Source of the DNA: CBDCWQ01 sp965223435
Lineage (GTDB): Bacteria; Myxococcota; Kuafuiibacteriia; Kuafuiibacteriales; Kuafuiibacteriaceae
Assembly: GCA_965223435.1 (NCBI GenBank)
Contig: CBDCWQ010000009.1
Coordinates: forward strand, 1 to 64,000
Reading direction: 5' to 3'
Length of the DNA stretch: 64,000 bases
The notes under the pieces are model-generated. The model ran no database searches and had not been told where the DNA came from. It worked only from the letters and a program-made list of their open reading frames with translations. The translations under genes and the position numbers were made by a program. Within the stretch, counting starts at the first letter, position 1; the number at the start of each line of letters is the position of its first letter. This document shows, one piece after another, positions 34,475 to 44,768 of the stretch.

Positions 34475-34531
34475 CCTCGGCTCACGCGCAAATCAGGTGG
34501 TCAATCCGTGGGCAACGCAAGTGAGCCGAGG
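34475..34531. other. Long-loop inverted repeat between convergent genes
   Basis: A perfect 11-bp arm pair CCTCGGCTCAC / GTGAGCCGAGG separated by 35 bases lies between the DUF234 ATPase and the end of the giant gene. It could be a bidirectional terminator or a structured RNA; no T tract follows directly. Confidence 0.35.
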
Positions 34532-34575
34532 TATAAAACGCCCTTCGCACTGTGAATTTTTCTGCGGCTTGAGGG

Positions 34576-37500
34576 TCATTCGTCGTAATCGGGGTCTGCC
34601 TGCTCTTGCTCCCGGAAATCGTCTCCATCGTTGGAAGCTATCTCCCAAGTGATTCGGGTCCAATCGGGGTGCACTTCGGCGACCTCTAGCCTCATCGCAC
34701 AATAGCGGCCCCTCCGCTTGCCTTCGGGGGCATAGTCTTGGGGCCATGGAAGAACGTAGCCAAGTATCTCGCTCTCGGTGCGCTTGGCGACCACAAAGAT
34801 ATGCTTAAGGCCTTCTGTGAGGCCTTTCTTCTCCCAGTGAGACAGTTCCTCCCAGCTGTTGAAGATGCGTAAATCCGGGAAATGTCGTTCTTGGAACCGG
34901 TTGGTCATGTGGGTTTCCATAACCTTTTCAGGCGGCACGTCAACCAGGATGGAGATGAATGCTGGGTCGTCTTCAACCCGCTTTGCCCCAAATATACCCC
35001 AGTCAGTCCGCTGAACCTCGGGCGCCAGCTCCATTCGGAGACTCTCAACGTCCGTTTGATACGCGGTGCCGGGGTCGGATTGTAGGGGCGTTTCTCGGAC
35101 GATCTCAAACATGCCGTTGTAGTACCGAACTTCGGTTTCACCGACCACCCGAAGAAATGGCGGAGCGTCATGCTCAACAATCAGGTACGTCCACAGCTGT
35201 TGAACCAGAGCCCTTTCCTCTTCACCTTCTCCTCTAAACGATACGCCGACAATATGGGGCACGAAGTCCAGATAACCCTTAATGGCCTCGTCATAGATGT
35301 TGACAACCGTATACATCGGCTCGTTGTGAGGACCGTCGTCGGAGCGTAACTGCAAGACAATTCCCTCGGGAAACCGGGCTTTGTGGACGGCTTTCAGCTC
35401 ATCGTCGGTGAGGGCCACGGGATGGCGGTAGACCCCTTTGGCGTTGAATCTCTCCAAGGGTGGTTTGGAAGCGATGGCTGGAGTCTGGGAGAACGCCCGG
35501 GCGGTTTCGACGATGCCTTTTTGGTAGGCCGCCAGAGGATCGCTCGACCAATGCTCATCGGGTGGGCTGTACCAGCGAAGTTCGCGGTTGTAGTAGCGGA
35601 CGCTTCCGTTGGGCATCGCAGAACGGATGTAGGGCAGGTCGGGTAGCTTCTCAAATGCTGCCTCCATGTTGAAGTTCTGGCCGTTCTTGTTGGCAATCCC
35701 CGTGTAGCTGACCAATACGGTCTCGGGTCCCCAATTCTTAATCGAGGCCCAAGCTTGCTCATCGGTGAAGGCGAAGGCAGCGTATCCTTTTTGCGGATGG
35801 TACGCCAAGAATACCGTCGGGCGCCTATACGTCCGGGTCTTGGCCTCGAAGAGGATCCGATCCGAAACCGGCGTGGCTGCGATACGCATGGGTTTCGAGC
35901 CGAACGGCGTCTTGACAAACTCGTCGAGCAAGCTCGGGGCGTCATCTTTGAGGCCAAATTGGTCCAAAATAGGGGAACCATCGAAGCGACCGGCATGATA
36001 CATGGTGATGCGTGTCTGGCCTTCGCTGGAGGTTGGGGACAGCTCAAAACGGGTATATTGGAAATTGTTCATGGCGGGCACCGCGAAGCTCCGGCCGACC
36101 AGGCCTACCCTGGCGCTCTTTTCGTTGAGAATGAAAACCAGCGATGTTTTTCGATTGAATTGACCCGCGCGATGGAGGGCCTCGAGGTTCTCGAGCATGA
36201 CGAGGCCAGGAAAAAGCTTGTGAAAGCCCGTCGAAGTACTCATCGCTTGGTAGGCCTGCTCTGTCGTCATCTCTGTATCGGTGTGTCCCGCATACTTCCA
36301 CGGCAGGTCCGAAGGTATGGCGCCCAGGACGGGGGCCGGACTTTGCGGCGCGTCGGCTCCCGTTTGCGGACCGGAATCTGCCAGATTGCCGCCGGCACCC
36401 ACACGCCCGGTGACGTCCGGCGGCACCGGGTGCGCTTGGTCCGCGTGGGGCGTTTCGGTATTCTCCCCGGCCGTTTCCCTTTCTTCGGAAGATCCGTTTT
36501 TGGGCGTTGGTGATTCAGAGGGGCCGTTCGTGGTGGCAATACAGCGTCCGGGCTGGCGACTCGACTCAGGGACCCAGTCCACTCGGACTCCTGGGAACCG
36601 GGAGGCGTAGGCAGACCCCACGGTGAGGCAGGTATGCTCATCGAGGCGCTCGAGGTCGTTTTGAAGCGCGTCCCAAAGAGAGGGCTGGCGGTCAGGTGAC
36701 GGCACTACGCCAACCTGCGGGGCGAGTACCGTCCAGTAGTAGACCGAGGCTCGAAATTCTTCCGGAACTTGGTCGAGCCATGGTGCGCTTAAGGGCGTAT
36801 CACCGGCAGACTGGGGCGGGCGGATGCTTCCTTGAGTTTCTATGGAGCGAATGAGTTCCGCGAGGTCGATGTTTCGAAAGTCCGGGGTCAGCGCAAGGTC
36901 TTTGACGTGATTCCACAGCTCATCAGCGAAGGTCTGAGCGTCGGTGCCCTCGGGGGCTGGCTTGAGCCAGGGGTACTGTAGGTCGATAACGGCTTCGACG
37001 ATTTGTTCAGGGGCGAGGTCGGTATCGAGCCGGTACACGGCGACGGGCTGTCCGGTGGGGAGCCCAATGCGGTAGAGATCGTGAAGCACGCCCCCTTCGG
37101 GGCCGTAGACCTCCTTGACCAATCCGTAGATGGCGTTGTCGTCGAAGGCCAAGGTCGAAGTTTCGAAGCCACCTTGGACGTGGCTTTGGCTGATGCGCAC
37201 GTCGCGCCGGATAAGCCCTTCATCTTTGAAAAAGAAACCAGAAAAGGTGACCTCGCTTTCGGGGACATGACCGACCAAGGTCCAGGGTTCAGTGGATTCA
37301 TTGGGGGCACTGTTGAGGTGGATGAGGGTGGTCCAGGTCTCTACTTGCCCCGTGGATATCGCAACCAAACTGGCGAGCGTGGTTCCCGCGGCCATAAGCT
37401 GGGTCGCTCCCGCGGCACCGGGGTGAGCGAGCGCGTCGAAGGAGGCCGCGCCTTTTTTGACCACGTTAGCGAGAATCGTACCCGGTTTGGCGTGGCGGGA

Positions 37501-40500
37501 TACGGACCCCACCAGGTTTTGGGTTTCGGGGCGTGCCCGCTGGGTGTGCTCGAGGCTGTTGGTGTTGACCCAGATGGGTTCGCCGTGGTCTTGGATGCCG
37601 ACGTAGGCTTGGCCATCGCTGCTGAGCCCGTAGGATAAGATGGGTCCCCGGGGTCCAGTCGCAACCCTGTCGTCCACGTGAAAGAATCCAAGAAGGATTT
37701 CCGTCAAAGAGGGAACCGTGCCGTCTTCTTCGAAGGTGAAGTCCACCTCGGAGGGCATCGCCACCACTCGGTTCCCGTCGAGGCCCACCAAAGAAAGAAC
37801 CGCGCTCAACTGCACCTCTTCGCCCACGGTCTCCAAGAAGGTCGTGAGGTCATCCCCGTTGGGGGTACTGAGCGAATCGTCGGCCAAAAACGTCATTTCA
37901 CCCGGTTTTTGCCAGGAAGCGGTCTGGGTCATGACATCTAGGATGTTTCCCGCGTGGTCCTTCTTCACCAGATTCAATGTAGCCTCCTGAATGATATCGA
38001 CACCTTCTGGGGGCGTGAATCTCGCTACGATCTGTGCCTCTTTCCACAGCGCGGTGACCTCGAGTCCCAAGTCTTCGGCTCCATGAGACAGGGTCTGAAG
38101 CAAAGACGGCAAAGAAACGAGACGGAGCCCAGCCACAACCGCTTCTTTGAAGGCGCCGCAGTGAAGGTCTTGGTAGAAAGCATCGTGCGGCTTAAAGGGC
38201 CATACGGTTTGTTTGAGGTCTTTCGCTTGAAAGCGTCCGTGCAAAACGTCGGGGCCCGCCTCGTGTTTGAGGCGGGTACTCACAGTGCGCTCTTGAACGG
38301 GTGCAATCCAAAGTTTCCCATCCAGCTGGGCCAGCGCGTCGACCGAGGGGTTGAGCCCCCGGGACAAGAGGGCCCGGTCTGAAGCACATGCAACAAAGAT
38401 CTGCTCCCCGGGAAGCACGGGCGCCACGTTCACGTCGAAATGGCCCCCATGGGCGGGGTGGAGTTCGAAGCGAGTGGGGGCGCTGGGACTGCCCTCGGGT
38501 AGGTCCCGGACGAGGAGGATGTCGGCCATCATACCCCGGGGTCGAATGAGCTGCATGCGATGTGCCGGCTCTTGAATGACGACCGGGGAAAATAGGGAAA
38601 TCGACGCAACGACGGACGTTCCAGCAATGCTTGGATAGATCACCGAAGCGAGTGAGGGAAAAGGATGTTCGGCGCTCCCCAGGGTCTTGTCGCCAAAGTC
38701 GAGGGGCACCGAATGCCGGTTCGCGGCATCTTCTTCAGTGGCCAAAACGTGGACCACGCGCCACGGCGTTTGCCAGCCCTGGATGTTGCTCAGGGGCACC
38801 GTGGTGTGCGTTGCGACGAGTGAGGATATGGCGTTGAGCCACGCATGGTCTTGGAGGCCAAAGGCGTCTCCTTCGGGGATGAGTCCAGCCATAAGAGGGT
38901 AGAGGACCAAGGCCGCGTTTGGAAATTGCCTCATCCAGTTTGCCAGCGACGGCCGGTGGCGTTCTCGATAGACATCGATGAACCAGATGGCCGCGGTACT
39001 GGAAGAAAGAAGCGTGGATAGGTCTTGAATGCGTTGGCTGGAGTAACGAAAACCGTGATCTTGGACAAAGGCCTGTACGCCGTCCCAGAGGACTTGTGCC
39101 TTTTGGGCAAAGCGTTTCGAAAGGGGGTGCTCGGGGTACGCGTTGGCAAAGCGATCCAGACCCAGAATAAGGCCGGTGGTGGCTTCGAGGTGAAACGAAG
39201 ACTCCTGGAGCTGGCTGGGTTCGATGTAAGGGTCTCGAAACGCGTTCTGAAAATAGTGGGCACCCAGGTACGTCTTTGCGTAAAAGCGAAGCGGTTTGAC
39301 AAACTGAAGCTCGGTATAGAGAAGGCACTTGGCCAGACGATCAACGGTTTCGGAGGCAGGCGCCAACCGGTCGTAGTCGACGGACAAGGACAGCCAACTG
39401 CAATTGTCGATGGCCACGTGGGGACTGGCTTCGAACACCTCGGCCCCCTTCTCGGTGCTTATCTGGCCTCCGGTGATGATGCGCCCGAGATCTTGTTGGG
39501 CGAGGGCCTCTTCGAGCTCGGCGCGTCTGCCTTCCCCGATCGCTTCGCCTTGAAGGGTGTATTCGAGGTCTGCCTTCCAGCCTTTTTCATCCCACAGGAG
39601 GCTGAAGATGCCTTCACGAAGTTCGTTCCGCCAGCGCTCGAGTTCGGCAACCTCGGTGAGACCGATTTCTTTTTGGTGTTTGAGGGCGTGGTTCAAGACG
39701 CTGAGCACGTCGAGGTTGTGTTCGGTGACCACATTGTTGGCAAGAACACGCCTTCTGAGGATCTGATGTTGGGGCTCGGTCAGAACCCATGGTGCAAGCT
39801 CGGCCAGGTGGCCTTGGGCGTTCGTGTGCAGGCGCTGAATTTCGGGTGGCCGGTCCTCAGGTAGGTCATCATAGCCGATGGCGTCGAGCACGCTGTAGTA
39901 CCCCCAACGCACTCGGGGGTCCTCTTCCTCGATGATCTCAGAGGGATGCTCAACGACGCTCAGCCCCTGCGCGGTCCAGCCCGCGGTCATGAGGGTCACC
40001 GTGTTTCCGGTTGAGGGGTCGATAAGTCGCCTTCGATGTTCTTTCAGCCCCCGGATGGCCTGCTCATAGCAGAGAAGTCGTTCGTCTTGCTCTTTGGCCT
40101 CCAGGCCTTCAAACGCCTTCGATGCCACAAACACACCCAGTCCGTGAATGGCCCACGCGTTGGCTCCGGTCACCAGCCTTCGATCTTCCCAGTTGTCTCC
40201 CTGAGTGTTCCAGGAAAATGGCCACCCGCGGATAATGCGTTCACCCTGCACCTCTGTTCTTTTCGCTTTTGCGCAGAGGTATCGTGCGATGCCCTGGGCA
40301 TCAGCGGCGGCCTGTGCATCGTGTTGTTTCGCAAGCTGAGCCAAAGCGATGCCCTGAGTGTATACCCACACGCGCTCGTAGTCGGAGAGGTATTGGGCGT
40401 CAGTCTGCAAACCCTCCTGCATCGCATCCGGCGTTTGGCCGGAACGGGTGTGGGGGGGTTCGGCCGATGCGTATTCGACCTGAAACACCCACGCCTGCCC

Positions 40501-43500
40501 CGTCGCCGCATCGACGACCGTACGTCGCATGCGATCTCTGGCGTCCACTGCTCTTTGGTAGTTGCCCTTCTCTCCTTGCGGGTAGGCAGCCAAAGAGGTG
40601 GTGAAAAACGGACTCCCCAAAACTTCGGCCGATTGAACCGAGAGCGCGGCGTTCGGTCCATCGGGTGCCCAAATGAGGGTGGCCTGTCCGTTTTGGAGCG
40701 GGATCGTGGGCAGAGGGGCGAGGGTTACGCGGGCGTCCGAGTCGTCTGGGTTGCGGGCATCCACAACGGCGGCGGGTGTGGACATGGCGCCTGGCTGGGG
40801 CGTGCCGGAGGCGTTTTGAATGCGGACGGCGTTTTGGTCGTTCACCCGCATGTCGTACTGGTTGACCGCGGTGACGGTGAATTTCGCATGCTTGCCTACG
40901 GTCAGAGGACCATGATGGTCGATTTGGTACCGGCGGGTCTGGTTCACACGCGCCGCTCGGGAGGTCACGACGCGGGTTCCTTCTTGCCCACCTTGTCCCC
41001 ATTGAATCCACGTGGCGACGAACAGGTCCTGATGGCTGCTGATCGCGGGAACACCGATGCGCCCGGCGGCGAGACTCTGATGCGGATTCCAGTGAAGGGG
41101 TGCGGGCGGGCTCCGGTTGAGGGTGGTCTGATCCCACGTATTGAAGTCCCGGCTGCGGAACATCTGGATCTTGGGGGCCGAGTTTGTGCCGGAGGCCTGT
41201 GGGGCGGGCTGATATACGAGGAGGCCAAGTTCGCCATCGGCTGTGGCTGCGGCATCGGGAAGGTACCCGTGGGTGACGAGGGTGCGCGGTGCCCACGTGC
41301 GGCCTCCATCGAGGGACTGCTGGATGAAAACCGGATTCTGGTCGGGGGTGTATGCGTTGTCCGAGGGGCCATCGCTGTAGACGGCGATGAGTGAACCATC
41401 TTGAGTGGCGACCAGTTTGGGGGCTGCTTGTCGGTCTTCATGGAGGGGGTTTTCAAGGTGCGCGACCACGGAGTAGCGCCAGTCCTGTCGAACGCCGTCT
41501 CTGTAGATGCCCTGCCTAAAGCCCTCTTCGACGGTGGTTTCAACCTTGTGCCATTCTAGGAGTCCTCGGGTGATGGGCCAAATGGGCACTTCACGAAGGG
41601 CCTTGGCAGGTTGGGACCAATCGCCCGCCACGAGGGGTCTTTGGGCGACGCGAATTTGATCTTGTTCGTGCCAAGTACCGTCGTAGAGGTACTGATGGTG
41701 TGGTGCGTCCGGGGCTGAGGCGGGCGCCGGGCCTTGGGCCCATTCCACCTTGGCGACTGTTTCGCGGCCTTTTGCAGGGAGGATCTTTTTCCCCTCTGGG
41801 GTCGGTTCAGGTTGCCCTCTGCGGCGAACCCAAACCTTCTGGAAACCTTTTCGGCCGATTCGATCGCCCTCTTCTGGGCAGCTTGATGTCTCCGACGCGC
41901 CAGTCCAGTCTGGGTTGGGGACGGGCAGATTGTCCCACATCCGGTCTTGGTGAACGACGATGCTCAGAGTGTTCTCATCGATTTCGAGGGAGGGGTTGTA
42001 CACCCATGCTTCTTCGATTCGGTCAAGGAAGGGACCAAATGGCCTGCCGGTACTGGGGTCGTTCTCAATGGCATAGCTATAAACCTCGGGCTGCCACTCG
42101 ATGCAATCACAGGGGTTGAGTGCGCGGCATTGAGGGTCTTGGTAGGCTCGGTTGTACTCGACCACCCGTGTATTCTTATCTCGCCGAACGCGATCAAAGA
42201 CGTTTTGAGGTTCACCATCTAGGTTCTTCAGGTAGTAGGCTTTGTGGGCTTCGCCCCATACGATGTGATGATGGCCGAAGCGGTCGTAGGCCAGATCAAG
42301 TCCACGCTTCCACGCGTGGTTTTCGCGCAGCGTTTCAGGTTCCAGAAAATGCTGACCGTGGTCATGGCTTAAGGCGACCCGAATCTGGCTCTTGGCGTTT
42401 TGTTTTTCTTCGCCGAGGGGGCTCAAGATCCAGGCGATGGAGACCTTGTTGTCACGTGCGGTCATCGCCAAGTCGGTGAAGGTCCACCCTGGGCCCGGAC
42501 GGGCCAAGGTCTGCGCCGTTTGAAAACTCTGTGCCTGAGCAGCCTTGAAGCTCCTCGCGTAGCGGAGTTCTTCCGCCCCGCCGTCGTGGTGCCGTACGAC
42601 GTAAACCAAGTGTGCCCACGTTCGGTCCGTGTGTGCAGCAAGAGCCACTTTGGGAAGGGCCACAAAGAGTCCGCGCGGGCTTGCGCCAGCCGGAACTTCG
42701 AAGGCGCCCGGCTCTGGTGGAGGTGTAGTCTGTCCAGGTTCGAAAAAACGCCGCTGCAAGACATCGACGAGGTGTCTCCATGGCTCGCTCGCCTGACGGT
42801 CGTCCGCGGTGATGCCTTCGATGGCCTCCGCGCCTGTGCTCAGGTTCGCGACCAGCTCGGTGAGCCGGATGACGGCCCCTTGGGGCGGGGGGGCAAGGGA
42901 TTGGGCGGCTGCAGCACCTTCACGATCGTAGGTCTTGACTTCGATGTGGACGATGGGGGGGAGCGCTTCGGTCAAGGGCTCACCGACCTCGATCTCCCAT
43001 GTTCCCGAAGGCGTTGTCGTGATCAGAAAATGGCTTCCATTCCCATCGCTTCCATTCCCATCGCTTCCATTCCCATCGGAACGGCTGCCTGGGGGTTCTT
43101 TATCTTGGTCACTCGAACCGCGAACAGGAGATTCCGCTGATTCTTGATGGATAATGATATGCGAGGGGAGGAATGGGCGAGCCGATGTCGATGCCCCTTT
43201 TGCTGAAACGGCATCTTGCCCGTTCTTCGGTCGCTGAGAGGTCGAAAAAGGGCAGGTCTCCATGAGGGTTCGTGCCGCTTCGAAGGTCCAGGTGCCTCCG
43301 AGACAGCTGTTTTGCAAGGGGACATCGGCCTCTCGGAGGTAGGCCCGGTAGCCCACCATGGGGACGAGGCGTTCGCCGAGACGAACGGTCTCGTATTGTT
43401 GGGTGCTTGGGTCCCACCGTTCGATGCGCTCAATGTTGGGATCACCAAAGATTGTTTCTCGCCGGACGCTCACAAAGCGCCACCCCGCGGCGGCTTTCGA

Positions 43501-43947
43501 CGCGCGGACCGGGGCAAAGGCGGGAAGTTCGATCGCTTCCGGGGCAAAAACCCACAGCGCCCCGGCGCTCGGCTCCTCTGCCGATCCGTCCTCTGGCTCG
43601 CGTCGTATCGAAGCACAGGACGGGGCGTCTTCGATATCGCAGCTTTCCAACGCTTCGGCTTCAAGTTGCAGAGCCTTTTGCACGGGTTGCAATATCTCTG
43701 TGCCATCCTTAGGGCTCTGCCCCCACCATATCGAGAGTCCGAGTGCCTCCCAGTCGTGCAGACGCTGGCGTGCCGCCGGTGTAGCGATAAGATTCCACCC
43801 CGCCTCCATCACAACTGAAGAGGCCTGCGCCTCGGCGTGGGTCGCGAGTCCCAAGCTTAGAACCGACACAAGTCCCGCCCCTTTGAGCCGAGTAAGCGTC
43901 TTTTGTGTCCAGGTTGCCCGAGCGCGAGCCAAGTCTATGTCACCCAT
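34576..43947 (-). CDS. Giant secreted multi-domain protein (3123 residues), intact paralogue
   Basis: A signal-like N-terminus ends in THAEAQA. A beta-sandwich domain with EAGWNLIATP and GYRAYLRE follows (residues 45-215), then a Ser/Asp/Gly/Asn repeat linker. Next come sialidase-like beta repeats (VSIAWILSPLGEE, GRTWAPRTLVTHG), an Ig-like segment, and a large alpha/alpha-toroid domain (NVVTEHNLDVLSVLNHAL, HVAIDNCSWLSLSVDYDRL). About 1300 further residues match no family known to me. The toroid suggests carbohydrate binding or hydrolysis, but catalytic residues are not identified. A decayed paralogue on the other strand and N-terminal relics show this is a multicopy family. The upstream leader is shared with one relic. 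The start is the first ATG after that leader; its ribosome binding site is weak. Confidence 0.85.
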   Translation of the reverse strand: MGDIDLARARATWTQKTLTRLKGAGLVSVLSLGLATHAEAQASSVVMEAGWNLIATPAARQRLHDWEALGLSIWWGQSPKDGTEILQPVQKALQLEAEALESCDIEDAPSCASIRREPEDGSAEEPSAGALWVFAPEAIELPAFAPVRASKAAAGWRFVSVRRETIFGDPNIERIERWDPSTQQYETVRLGERLVPMVGYRAYLREADVPLQNSCLGGTWTFEAARTLMETCPFSTSQRPKNGQDAVSAKGASTSARPFLPSHIIIHQESAESPVRGSSDQDKEPPGSRSDGNGSDGNGSDGNGSHFLITTTPSGTWEIEVGEPLTEALPPIVHIEVKTYDREGAAAAQSLAPPPQGAVIRLTELVANLSTGAEAIEGITADDRQASEPWRHLVDVLQRRFFEPGQTTPPPEPGAFEVPAGASPRGLFVALPKVALAAHTDRTWAHLVYVVRHHDGGAEELRYARSFKAAQAQSFQTAQTLARPGPGWTFTDLAMTARDNKVSIAWILSPLGEEKQNAKSQIRVALSHDHGQHFLEPETLRENHAWKRGLDLAYDRFGHHHIVWGEAHKAYYLKNLDGEPQNVFDRVRRDKNTRVVEYNRAYQDPQCRALNPCDCIEWQPEVYSYAIENDPSTGRPFGPFLDRIEEAWVYNPSLEIDENTLSIVVHQDRMWDNLPVPNPDWTGASETSSCPEEGDRIGRKGFQKVWVRRRGQPEPTPEGKKILPAKGRETVAKVEWAQGPAPASAPDAPHHQYLYDGTWHEQDQIRVAQRPLVAGDWSQPAKALREVPIWPITRGLLEWHKVETTVEEGFRQGIYRDGVRQDWRYSVVAHLENPLHEDRQAAPKLVATQDGSLIAVYSDGPSDNAYTPDQNPVFIQQSLDGGRTWAPRTLVTHGYLPDAAATADGELGLLVYQPAPQASGTNSAPKIQMFRSRDFNTWDQTTLNRSPPAPLHWNPHQSLAAGRIGVPAISSHQDLFVATWIQWGQGGQEGTRVVTSRAARVNQTRRYQIDHHGPLTVGKHAKFTVTAVNQYDMRVNDQNAVRIQNASGTPQPGAMSTPAAVVDARNPDDSDARVTLAPLPTIPLQNGQATLIWAPDGPNAALSVQSAEVLGSPFFTTSLAAYPQGEKGNYQRAVDARDRMRRTVVDAATGQAWVFQVEYASAEPPHTRSGQTPDAMQEGLQTDAQYLSDYERVWVYTQGIALAQLAKQHDAQAAADAQGIARYLCAKAKRTEVQGERIIRGWPFSWNTQGDNWEDRRLVTGANAWAIHGLGVFVASKAFEGLEAKEQDERLLCYEQAIRGLKEHRRRLIDPSTGNTVTLMTAGWTAQGLSVVEHPSEIIEEEDPRVRWGYYSVLDAIGYDDLPEDRPPEIQRLHTNAQGHLAELAPWVLTEPQHQILRRRVLANNVVTEHNLDVLSVLNHALKHQKEIGLTEVAELERWRNELREGIFSLLWDEKGWKADLEYTLQGEAIGEGRRAELEEALAQQDLGRIITGGQISTEKGAEVFEASPHVAIDNCSWLSLSVDYDRLAPASETVDRLAKCLLYTELQFVKPLRFYAKTYLGAHYFQNAFRDPYIEPSQLQESSFHLEATTGLILGLDRFANAYPEHPLSKRFAQKAQVLWDGVQAFVQDHGFRYSSQRIQDLSTLLSSSTAAIWFIDVYRERHRPSLANWMRQFPNAALVLYPLMAGLIPEGDAFGLQDHAWLNAISSLVATHTTVPLSNIQGWQTPWRVVHVLATEEDAANRHSVPLDFGDKTLGSAEHPFPSLASVIYPSIAGTSVVASISLFSPVVIQEPAHRMQLIRPRGMMADILLVRDLPEGSPSAPTRFELHPAHGGHFDVNVAPVLPGEQIFVACASDRALLSRGLNPSVDALAQLDGKLWIAPVQERTVSTRLKHEAGPDVLHGRFQAKDLKQTVWPFKPHDAFYQDLHCGAFKEAVVAGLRLVSLPSLLQTLSHGAEDLGLEVTALWKEAQIVARFTPPEGVDIIQEATLNLVKKDHAGNILDVMTQTASWQKPGEMTFLADDSLSTPNGDDLTTFLETVGEEVQLSAVLSLVGLDGNRVVAMPSEVDFTFEEDGTVPSLTEILLGFFHVDDRVATGPRGPILSYGLSSDGQAYVGIQDHGEPIWVNTNSLEHTQRARPETQNLVGSVSRHAKPGTILANVVKKGAASFDALAHPGAAGATQLMAAGTTLASLVAISTGQVETWTTLIHLNSAPNESTEPWTLVGHVPESEVTFSGFFFKDEGLIRRDVRISQSHVQGGFETSTLAFDDNAIYGLVKEVYGPEGGVLHDLYRIGLPTGQPVAVYRLDTDLAPEQIVEAVIDLQYPWLKPAPEGTDAQTFADELWNHVKDLALTPDFRNIDLAELIRSIETQGSIRPPQSAGDTPLSAPWLDQVPEEFRASVYYWTVLAPQVGVVPSPDRQPSLWDALQNDLERLDEHTCLTVGSAYASRFPGVRVDWVPESSRQPGRCIATTNGPSESPTPKNGSSEERETAGENTETPHADQAHPVPPDVTGRVGAGGNLADSGPQTGADAPQSPAPVLGAIPSDLPWKYAGHTDTEMTTEQAYQAMSTSTGFHKLFPGLVMLENLEALHRAGQFNRKTSLVFILNEKSARVGLVGRSFAVPAMNNFQYTRFELSPTSSEGQTRITMYHAGRFDGSPILDQFGLKDDAPSLLDEFVKTPFGSKPMRIAATPVSDRILFEAKTRTYRRPTVFLAYHPQKGYAAFAFTDEQAWASIKNWGPETVLVSYTGIANKNGQNFNMEAAFEKLPDLPYIRSAMPNGSVRYYNRELRWYSPPDEHWSSDPLAAYQKGIVETARAFSQTPAIASKPPLERFNAKGVYRHPVALTDDELKAVHKARFPEGIVLQLRSDDGPHNEPMYTVVNIYDEAIKGYLDFVPHIVGVSFRGEGEEERALVQQLWTYLIVEHDAPPFLRVVGETEVRYYNGMFEIVRETPLQSDPGTAYQTDVESLRMELAPEVQRTDWGIFGAKRVEDDPAFISILVDVPPEKVMETHMTNRFQERHFPDLRIFNSWEELSHWEKKGLTEGLKHIFVVAKRTESEILGYVLPWPQDYAPEGKRRGRYCAMRLEVAEVHPDWTRITWEIASNDGDDFREQEQADPDYDE
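43030..43080. repeat. 15-bp tandem repeats encoding SDGNG
   Basis: Three units of CATTCCCATCGCTTC inside the giant gene give a Ser-Asp-Gly-Asn-Gly linker between the N-terminal module and the next domain. Confidence 0.9.
43094..43182. repeat. 90-bp block shared with 52891-52980 (copy inside the giant gene)
   Basis: From GGGTTCTTTATCTTGGTC to GGAATGGGCGAGC the sequence recurs with few substitutions beside the truncated IS21 end. Here it is in frame and encodes part of the linker after the N-terminal module. Confidence 0.85.
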
Positions 43948-43994
43948 CTTTTTTCAATAGCTGAGGTGTTGGCGCGGTCGGCCACCCCCATATC

Positions 43995-44295
43995 CCCGGC
44001 CGCATCCAATGAAATTTGCGCCAAGGAGTCAATCGAGTCTTACGCAAATTAAATTGCATGTGCGATTCTGACCTCTTTCGTAAAGTGCGCTTAGACCTGG
44101 CGCGGCCGGCCTGTACCCCCACACGGAGGGTATACGCTAATTCCGGCTCAACCACCGAGGCGCAGCAGGCTTCGAAAGCCCTCTCGCAAATCGAGATCCG
44201 CCACAAAACAACGTCGGCCCAATCGGTCGTTTGTCTTCAGCAGGAGGGATCGGCATCCGCCTTCACTCGCGGGTCTGATGCGCAAGCAAGACGAC
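43995..44295. repeat. Duplicated leader block (about 300 bp, copy 1) with fused carbonic anhydrase 5' remnant
   Basis: The first 200 bases (CCCGGCCGCATCCAATG onward) match 56192-56395 and lie 48 bases upstream of the giant gene start. The remainder (44199-44295) is a degraded copy of the carbonic anhydrase start region at 32560-32710. On the minus strand this block is the presumed promoter/leader of the intact giant gene. Confidence 0.85.
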
Positions 44296-44592
44296 GCGGT
44301 CGAAGCAGAAGGCCTCCGACCTTTCCCGATCTTCGAAAGCATCCGGCGCCTCGAAGCCCCCAGCACGCCAACAGGAAAGACCACGCGCTTTCCATGACGC
44401 GAAAATCGCGCCCTCGGCGTCGCTTGGGCTGGCGATCAAATTCCAGCCCGCTTCGATCCGAAGCTTGGTTGAGCCTGACCTCCGCTCAAAAGATGGCCCG
44501 GCGCCAAGCACATGCGAAACCACCACAGCCCACGACCAGAGGCCCCTCACTGGTCTCTGCGGTCCAAGAGCCGCAGCATCGTTCCTGTCCAT
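44296..44592 (-). pseudogene. Relic of a giant-protein N-terminus
   Basis: The minus-strand frame contains KLRIEAGWNLIASP, then FASWKARGLSCWRAGGFEAPDAF, clearly related to EAGWNLIATP and HDWEALGLSIWW at the start of the 3123-residue protein. It breaks off where the duplicated leader block begins, and nothing continues the domain. It is a dead fragment of a further paralogue. Confidence 0.7.
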
Positions 44593-44693
44593 GCTCCCCC
44601 GGACGCAGACTCTCGGCAGAAATACACAACCGATCTGAGACGCGCCCGAATAACATGTAAGTCCATCTCACACGGTCAACAGATTTGTGTGCC

Positions 44694-44757
44694 CAGTGAC
44701 GTCTTCCCCCTGGAAAAGCCGGGAGCTTCAGGATATTGGGGCGGCTCAAAGCGGCTC
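44694..44757. repeat. IS200/IS605-like end remnant with hairpins (copy B)
   Basis: CAGTGACGTCTTCCCCC, AAAGCCGGGAGCTTCA, GGATAT and GGCTCAAAGCGGCT follow the same order as in the copy at 14062-14132. No transposase or tnpB gene adjoins it. Confidence 0.45.
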
Positions 44758-44768
44758 GTTTCTCCCTA

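Noticed and set aside
40036..41394. 452-codon plus-strand frame inside the giant gene
   Set aside because: It is opposite a part conserved in layout with the second paralogue, and has no recognisable domain of its own.
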